Assembly (NCBI RefSeq): GCF_039545055.1
Contig: NZ_BAABRP010000001.1
Span: forward strand, 549,501-613,500
Direction: 5' to 3'
Origin: Deinococcus carri
Lineage (GTDB): Bacteria > Deinococcota > Deinococci > Deinococcales > Deinococcaceae
DNA length: 64,000 bases
Shown here: positions 54,602 through 64,000 of the stretch, piece by piece
Layout of the letters: every line of letters begins with the position of its first letter
How positions within the stretch are numbered: the stretch's first letter is position 1
Program-made: the position numbers and the translations under genes
Notes under the pieces: model-generated
Database searches by the model: none
Told to the model about the DNA's origin: nothing
The model's input: only the letters and a program-made list of their open reading frames with translations

Positions 54602-55300
54602 ATGACCCTGCCCCGCCGCCCTGCCCTCCACGCCGAGGAGATTCTGCTGGCCCGCCTGCTGGACGGCCACTATCCGCCCGGTACAGCGCTGCCCGCCGAG
54701 CGTGAACTGGCCGCCGAACTGGGTGTGACCCGTCCCACGCTGCGCGAGGCCCTGCAACGCCTGGCCCGCGATGGCCTGCTGGACATCCGCCAGGGCAAAC
54801 CCACCCTGGCCCGCGACCCGCGCGAGGGCGGCCTGAGTGTCCTGGCCCACCTGGCCGCACGCGGTGGGCTGGACGGCCTGATTCCCGACCTGCTGGACCT
54901 GCGCGCCGCACTGCTGCCCCACTGGACCGCCGCTGCCGTGGCGTGCCCGGCGACCGCTGCCGAACTGGCCGACCTGCTGGCCGGGATTCCACGGGAAGAG
55001 ACGCCCGCCGTCTGGGCTTCCTTCGACTGGCAGGTGCAGAGTGCGGTGGTCCGGCTCAGCGGCAATGCCCTGGCCCCGATGCTGCTGGGCAGTTTCCGCG
55101 GCGTGTTCGCATCGGCGGGCGAGGTCTACTTTGCCGCTCCCGAGCGCCGCGACCGCTCGCGCCGGTACTACGCCCAACTGCGGGAGGCCGCGCGGCGGGG
55201 AGACGCCGATGAAGCCGCCCACCTCGCCCGTGAGGTCGCCGCTGACAGCCTCAAGCTCTGGGGGCAGGCACAGGAGGGCAAGGAGGCCCCCCGTGTTTGA
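54602..55300 (+). CDS. fadR: GntR-family transcription regulator, FadR type
   Basis: A 232-residue regulator. The N-terminal winged helix [39 protein letters not shown] is very close to E. coli FadR ([29 protein letters not shown]...), and the helical acyl-CoA-binding half has similar length (239 residues in E. coli). FadR binds acyl-CoA and controls fatty-acid degradation and synthesis. AAGGAG lies 8 bases before the ATG at 54602. Its own promoter and that of the aldehyde dehydrogenase carry the matching operator. It overlaps the hydroxylase gene downstream. Confidence 0.9.
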   Translation: [232 protein letters not shown]

Positions 55301-56159
55301 CTTGATTCAGAAGGCCGTCCCCTTCTTCATCCTCTCACTGGTGCTGGAGTGGGCCGCCTACTTCTTCCTGCGCGAGAAGGACGGGGCGGGGGGGCACGCC
55401 TCCCCCGGTTACGGCACGGCGGACACCCTCACCAGCCTGAGCATGGGCATCGGGAACGTGCTGGTGAATGTGGTGTGGAAGGGCGTGGTCGTGACCATCT
55501 ACGCGGCGCTCTACACCCTCACGCCGCTGCGGATTCCCAGTGATGCGTGGTGGGCCTGGGTGCTGCTGTTCTTTCTGGACGACTTCGCCTACTACTGGTT
55601 CCACCGCGTCAGCCACGAGGTCCGGCTGTTCTGGGCATCGCACGTCGTCCACCACTCCAGCCAGCACTACAACTTCTCCACGGCGCTGCGTCAGACCTGG
55701 GTGCCGATGACGGCGCTGCCCTTCTGGCTCCTGCTGCCGTTGCTGGGCTTCGAGCCGTGGATGGTGCTGCTGGCGCAGAGCTGGAACCTGCTGTACCAGT
55801 TCTTCGTCCACACCGAGCGCGTCGGGCGGCTGCATCCCTGGGTCGAAGCCATCTTCAATACCCCCAGCCACCACCGCGCACACCACGGCAGCAACCCGCT
55901 GTATCTGGACCGCAACTATGCGGGCATCCTGATCGTCTGGGACCGGCTGCTGCGAACCTTCCAGCCCGAAACCGAGCGGGTCCGCTACGGCCTAGTCCAC
56001 AACATCCACACCCACAACCCCGTGACCGTCGCCTTCCACGAGTTCGCCGCCCTGTGGCAGGACGTGCGTTCGGCCCGGACCTGGCGCGACCGTCTGGGCT
56101 ATCTGTTCGGCCCGCCCGGCTGGAAGCCCGCGCGTGCAGCGGGGGCGGAGCGGGGCTGA
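55293..56159 (+). CDS. Fatty acid hydroxylase / sterol desaturase family membrane protein
   Basis: A 288-residue di-iron membrane enzyme. Several hydrophobic segments surround the eight-histidine signature HRVSHE, HVVHHS and HHRAHHG. The family hydroxylates or desaturates lipids (for example alkyl or fatty acyl chains), and the exact substrate is unknown. The start is GTG at 55293 with AAGGAGG six bases upstream; it overlaps the end of fadR by eight bases, so it is in the same operon and probably under FadR control. Confidence 0.9.
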   Translation: MFDLIQKAVPFFILSLVLEWAAYFFLREKDGAGGHASPGYGTADTLTSLSMGIGNVLVNVVWKGVVVTIYAALYTLTPLRIPSDAWWAWVLLFFLDDFAYYWFHRVSHEVRLFWASHVVHHSSQHYNFSTALRQTWVPMTALPFWLLLPLLGFEPWMVLLAQSWNLLYQFFVHTERVGRLHPWVEAIFNTPSHHRAHHGSNPLYLDRNYAGILIVWDRLLRTFQPETERVRYGLVHNIHTHNPVTVAFHEFAALWQDVRSARTWRDRLGYLFGPPGWKPARAAGAERG

Positions 56160-56169
56160 GGAGGAAAGG

Positions 56170-56700
56170 TCAGAGGGGGCGGCCCCGGTCATCCCGGCAG
56201 GGGGAGGCGAGGGCGAATTCCCAGGCGGGATTGATGGCAAGTTCACGCTGGCGCAGAACCGGGTTGAGGGGGTGTCCGAAGTTCGGCCCCCTCGCATCAA
56301 TGTAGAAAAGCTGCGCGTTCTGGTCGAGGTAAATCATGCGCTGGCTCAGGCTGCCTGCCTCTCTGAGTATGGTCTTGATGCTACGCAGCACGCCCCGGTC
56401 GTCGTAATAGAAGACATCGGTCCGGGTGCGGCCGCCTGAAACCGTGCGGATGAGGTAACGCACTGGTGTCATCGTGGTCGTGCCCTTGAACTGCGCGAGC
56501 TATTTGGTGAGCCTGCCGCCGCACTCGGCCTTCATGGCCGTCTGGATGGTGGCCCCCGGCTTGCCCAGCATCCGTTCGGTCCGGGAACGCACCTGGTCGA
56601 TAGCGGCAATGGCCGCCTGGCGCTGTGCTTCTTCGGCAGTGTCCCCAGCAGGATTGCCCGGGAGAACCCCCGCCAGGGCTGCGCCCAGCAGGGCGACCAT
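56170..56700 (-). pseudogene. Secreted-protein gene interrupted by an in-frame amber codon
   Basis: Two open frames, 56700-56500 and 56472-56170, lie in the same reading frame and are separated only by a TAG at 56500-56502. Together they would give about 176 residues, close to the 168-residue intact gene just upstream at 56836-57342, and the halves show a matching layout: hydrophobic N-terminus, central cysteine, then an aromatic (Y-Y-D) strand region. A single TAC or TAT to TAG change would explain it. Function of the family is unknown. A second ATG at 56472 could start a separate short protein. Confidence 0.65.
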
Positions 56701-56835
56701 GAGGACAGAGCCTCATCTCAGCAGCGGGGGCGTCAGAAGCCGCCTGGGGCCAGGGCGCATGTCCTGCACGATAGCAAGGAAGCCGCCCCAGCCCAGTCAG
56801 CCTTCGATGTTGGGGGACGTGCGCCCGGTTCTCCC

Positions 56836-57342
56836 TCAGGCTGGGCAGCGGCCCAGGCGCAGCGCCCCCAGGTTCAGGCCGGACAGTTCGCGCAGGTCGG
56901 CGCTCCAGCCAGGGCGGCGCATCCCGGCCTCGTTCAGCAGCCGCCCACGGGCGTCGTACTCCGCCGTCAGGTTGTACAGCGGGCCGGGGTAGCCCGAAGC
57001 GCTGCCCGTTGCCAGCCGCAGGTGTCCCGCCGCGTCGTAGTAGCCGGTGAACTGCGCGCTGTTGTCGGGTATCTGCCGCTCGTAGCGCACCAGCCGGGGC
57101 GTCCCTTTCGCGTCCACCAGCACGCTGAGCTGCGGACGCCCGAAGCGGTCCATGCAGTTTGCAGCCACCCGCAGGGGCCGCAGTTGGCCGCTCCGCTCCA
57201 GCAGGCGTACCTGCGCCGTCTCGCGCGCGACCTGCACGCGGGCCTGCTGGAGGGCGGTGAACTGGCGTGCCGGAGTGTTCTGCGCCAGCGCCAGGGGAGC
57301 CGTCAGGAAACTGAGGGCAAGGGCCGCAGCCAGGGACTTCAT
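56836..57342 (-). CDS. Secreted protein of unknown function (paralogue of the interrupted gene)
   Basis: A 168-residue protein with a signal peptide (MKSLAAALALSFLTAPLALAQ). The mature part has YYDAAGHLRL and YDARGRLLN, short repeated Y-D-x-x-G-x-L strands reminiscent of RHS/YD-type beta strands, and two cysteines that could pair. Its role is unknown. An ATG 13 codons upstream (57381) is less likely because the signal peptide begins at 57342. Confidence 0.7.
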   Translation of the reverse strand: MKSLAAALALSFLTAPLALAQNTPARQFTALQQARVQVARETAQVRLLERSGQLRPLRVAANCMDRFGRPQLSVLVDAKGTPRLVRYERQIPDNSAQFTGYYDAAGHLRLATGSASGYPGPLYNLTAEYDARGRLLNEAGMRRPGWSADLRELSGLNLGALRLGRCPA

Positions 57343-57399
57343 GCCCCCTTGTAACACGTGGGGCAAGGAGGCAAGGCTCACTCTTCTTTTATGCCAGTT

Positions 57400-59547
<2,148 letters not shown>

Positions 59548-59598
59548 GGCAGTTCCTCCGTCTGTGTGCATGATGCCACGTGGCGAACAAACGGACGT

Positions 59599-59862
59599 TA
59601 GGGCGGGGCGCAGAAAGGTTGCCGTTTTTTGGCAACCTTTCCGAGCAAAGCGAGAAGCGCAAAAAGGGCGGCGCGCAGTGGAGTGGACGCCTGAGACTGA
59701 TTCCGATTGAAGGGTGTTGAAAACACCCAGAAATCCGACCAGAGGGAGAAGGAACAAGGGCGGATTTCGGGAGATGGATGAACAGGCGGTGCCCTCCCGA
59801 CTGTTCAGGAATTGGACGGAATCCGTATGAAACATGCGGCAACGCAACGGAGCGCCGTCCTA
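59599..59862. repeat. Dispersed palindromic repeat R1, copy 5, interrupted by a MITE
   Basis: Starts TAGGGCGG and ends GCGCCGTCCTA. Its hairpin (AAGGTTGCC/GGCAACCTT) and second module match copy 2, but the module is split at GCCTGAGAC|ATGCGG by the 134-bp element at 59698-59831. Confidence 0.9.
59698..59831. mobile_element. MITE-like element, copy 3, inserted in an R1 repeat
   Basis: A 134-bp insertion with ends TGATTCCG and CGGAATCCGTATGA and an internal hairpin GGGTGTT/AACACCC. The uninterrupted sequence at 22622-22650 defines the insertion point; AC at both edges is a possible 2-bp duplication. Confidence 0.85.
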
Positions 59863-59903
59863 GGCAGGCCAGGGCGCGTTCGGCCCGGCAGAAATGAGAA
59901 TGT

Positions 59904-59909
59904 TAAACT
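59904..59909 (+). promoter_or_regulatory. -10 box (TAAACT) of rpe
   Basis: TAAACT ends 7 nt before the GTG start of rpe. Confidence 0.65.
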
Positions 59910-59916
59910 GCCGCTC

Positions 59917-61328
<1,412 letters not shown>

Positions 61329-61368
61329 GACGGGCTTATGGCGCGTGGCCTGTCGCTTGTAGAGATGG

Positions 61369-61716
61369 CTACTCGCCCTTCCCAATCACGCAGAAGCGGT
61401 TGCCGTCCGGGTCAGCCAGGACCACATAGTCCGCGCCCGGCTCATACTGCCAGTCCACACGCTCGGCTCCCAGGGCCAGCAGCCGCTCCACTTCCGCCTC
61501 CCGGTCCCCGGCGTACAGGTCGAGGTGATGCCGCTTCGCCTTCTGGGAGGTGACGAGCTTCAGCGCCAGTTGCACACCGTGGCCTTCACGCGGAACCAGC
61601 ACGGCCCAGTCGTCGTCCGGCTCGTCGCGCAGCCGGTAGTTCAGCGCCTGGGTCCAGAACGTGATGGCCCGGGGAAGGTCCTGCACGCCCCACACGATGG
61701 AACCGATTCGCAACAT
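61369..61716 (-). CDS. VOC (glyoxalase/bleomycin resistance) superfamily protein
   Basis: A 115-residue single VOC domain. The pattern IGSIVWGVQDLPRAITFWTQALNY, HHLDLYAGD and the final VVLADPDGNRFCVIG is typical. VOC proteins include glyoxalases, dioxygenases and antibiotic-binding proteins; activity cannot be assigned. The ATG at 61716 follows CATACT with a 6-nt gap. Confidence 0.88.
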   Translation of the reverse strand: MLRIGSIVWGVQDLPRAITFWTQALNYRLRDEPDDDWAVLVPREGHGVQLALKLVTSQKAKRHHLDLYAGDREAEVERLLALGAERVDWQYEPGADYVVLADPDGNRFCVIGKGE

Positions 61717-61765
61717 GGGGTCAGTATGGCCCGTCCTTCTGCGGCCTGCCGCTTTGACACTAACG

Positions 61766-61800
61766 CCTCATCCCTAATTCCTAACTCCTAACGCCTTTCC
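61766..61800. repeat. Heptamer array (CCTAACN units)
   Basis: CCTCATC, CCTAATT, CCTAACT, CCTAACG, CCTTTCC between the VOC gene and nspC, the same class as 22726-22760. It abuts the nspC -10 box. Confidence 0.8.
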
Positions 61801-61817
61801 CCGTTACCCTGTCCCCC

Positions 61818-63047
<1,230 letters not shown>

Positions 63048-63064
63048 GGCTCTGAGCGTGAGGG

Positions 63065-63092
63065 GCCATGAGCCGTGAGCTATGAGCTATGA
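63065..63092. repeat. Heptamer array, left arm (GCTATGA units)
   Basis: GCCATGA, GCCGTGA, GCTATGA, GCTATGA, followed at 63136 by an array of complementary pattern. Confidence 0.8.
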
Positions 63093-63135
63093 AAAAGACG
63101 GCTCACGCCAACAGCGGAAGCTCTCCTGGTGTCCG

Positions 63136-63163
63136 TTCATAACTCAAAGCTCATCGCTCAACC
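63136..63163. repeat. Heptamer array, right arm
   Basis: TTCATAA, CTCAAAG, CTCATCG, CTCAACC, pattern-complementary to the left arm about 45 bp away. Confidence 0.75.
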
Positions 63164-63210
63164 AGACGAGTGCCCCAACCACTTCCGGCTGGGGCACTCG
63201 TCTGCTGGTT
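63163..63210 (+). terminator. Strong terminator hairpin after nspC
   Basis: CAGACGAGTGCCCCA and TGGGGCACTCGTCTG are perfect 15-bp arms with a 12-nt loop, followed by CTGGTTT. The remaining ~160 bp to the next gene's stop codon shows no gene. Confidence 0.85.
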
Positions 63211-63368
63211 TCCCGTTTGGATGAAAGAGGTGAAGAGGGTTGCGCGAAAAGGTGGGAGTCACCACCTGGCCGCGCGCCGATTCACACCCGGCCCGTGCGG
63301 GACGCGGGAAGGTTCAGGCCGGGGGTGGGGCGGGGAAAAGCCAGTCACCCCCGGCGCGGGAAGTTCAT

Positions 63369-64000
<632 letters not shown>

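Overview
The window is chromosomal DNA of a Deinococcus-type bacterium (inference). The base composition is very GC-rich. The gene content matches that lineage: an approximately 744-residue UvrD, a LysW-type aminoadipate kinase, the YmdB/DR1281-type phosphodiesterase next to ppc, and a menaquinone-type EtfD. A Deinococcus hallmark is also pervasive: many start codons sit 5-9 nt downstream of a TANNNT -10 box with no room for a ribosome-binding site, so many transcripts look leaderless. I saw no rRNA, tRNA, CRISPR array, prophage or transposase gene.

Layout. 1-9 kb: cation efflux transporter, small lipoprotein, uvrD, then a leftward cluster of MoxR ATPase, VWA/metallopeptidase protein, LRV-repeat protein and two Nudix hydrolases, with a DUF2726 protein upstream. 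9-20.5 kb: a membrane Fe-S oxidoreductase (EtfD/EMO-like) with a repetitive tail, DegV, a beta-lactamase-fold lipoprotein, NrnA, HAD, YmdB-type phosphodiesterase and ppc. 20.4-37.4 kb: ppa, secreted amylase, ClC, amidase, miaB, PduO-type cobalamin adenosyltransferase, malQ, greA, an overlapping holin-like/panC/pilT operon, alpha-glucosidase and minC. 37.4-46.5 kb: S1 protein, HtrA, a small membrane ORF, a frameshifted PH-like protein, lysZ, MFS and a yjjX/DinB/GNAT operon. 46.5-50.8 kb: response regulator and a niacin-salvage operon (niaP-pncB-nadM). 50.8-64 kb: ferritin-like protein, meaB, aldehyde dehydrogenase, fadR, fatty acid hydroxylase, methylmalonyl-CoA mutase, rpe-comB, nspC and an LGFP-repeat protein cut by the window edge.

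Genes that appear to work together: (1) lipid and propionate metabolism: EtfD-like dehydrogenase, FadR with two matching operators, fatty aldehyde dehydrogenase, fatty acid hydroxylase, methylmalonyl-CoA mutase, its chaperone MeaB and the cobalamin adenosyltransferase; (2) alpha-glucan use: secreted amylase, MalQ and an alpha-glucosidase with a LacI-like operator; (3) NAD salvage: NiaP, PncB and a NadM whose fused Nudix domain has lost its catalytic box.

The intergenic DNA is unusually structured. Three repeat classes recur: degenerate 7-nt-periodic arrays at about fifteen loci, often as inverted pairs; a roughly 125-bp palindromic element in five copies; and a MITE-like element with ATACGGATTCCG-type ends in three copies, one of them inserted inside a copy of the palindromic element.
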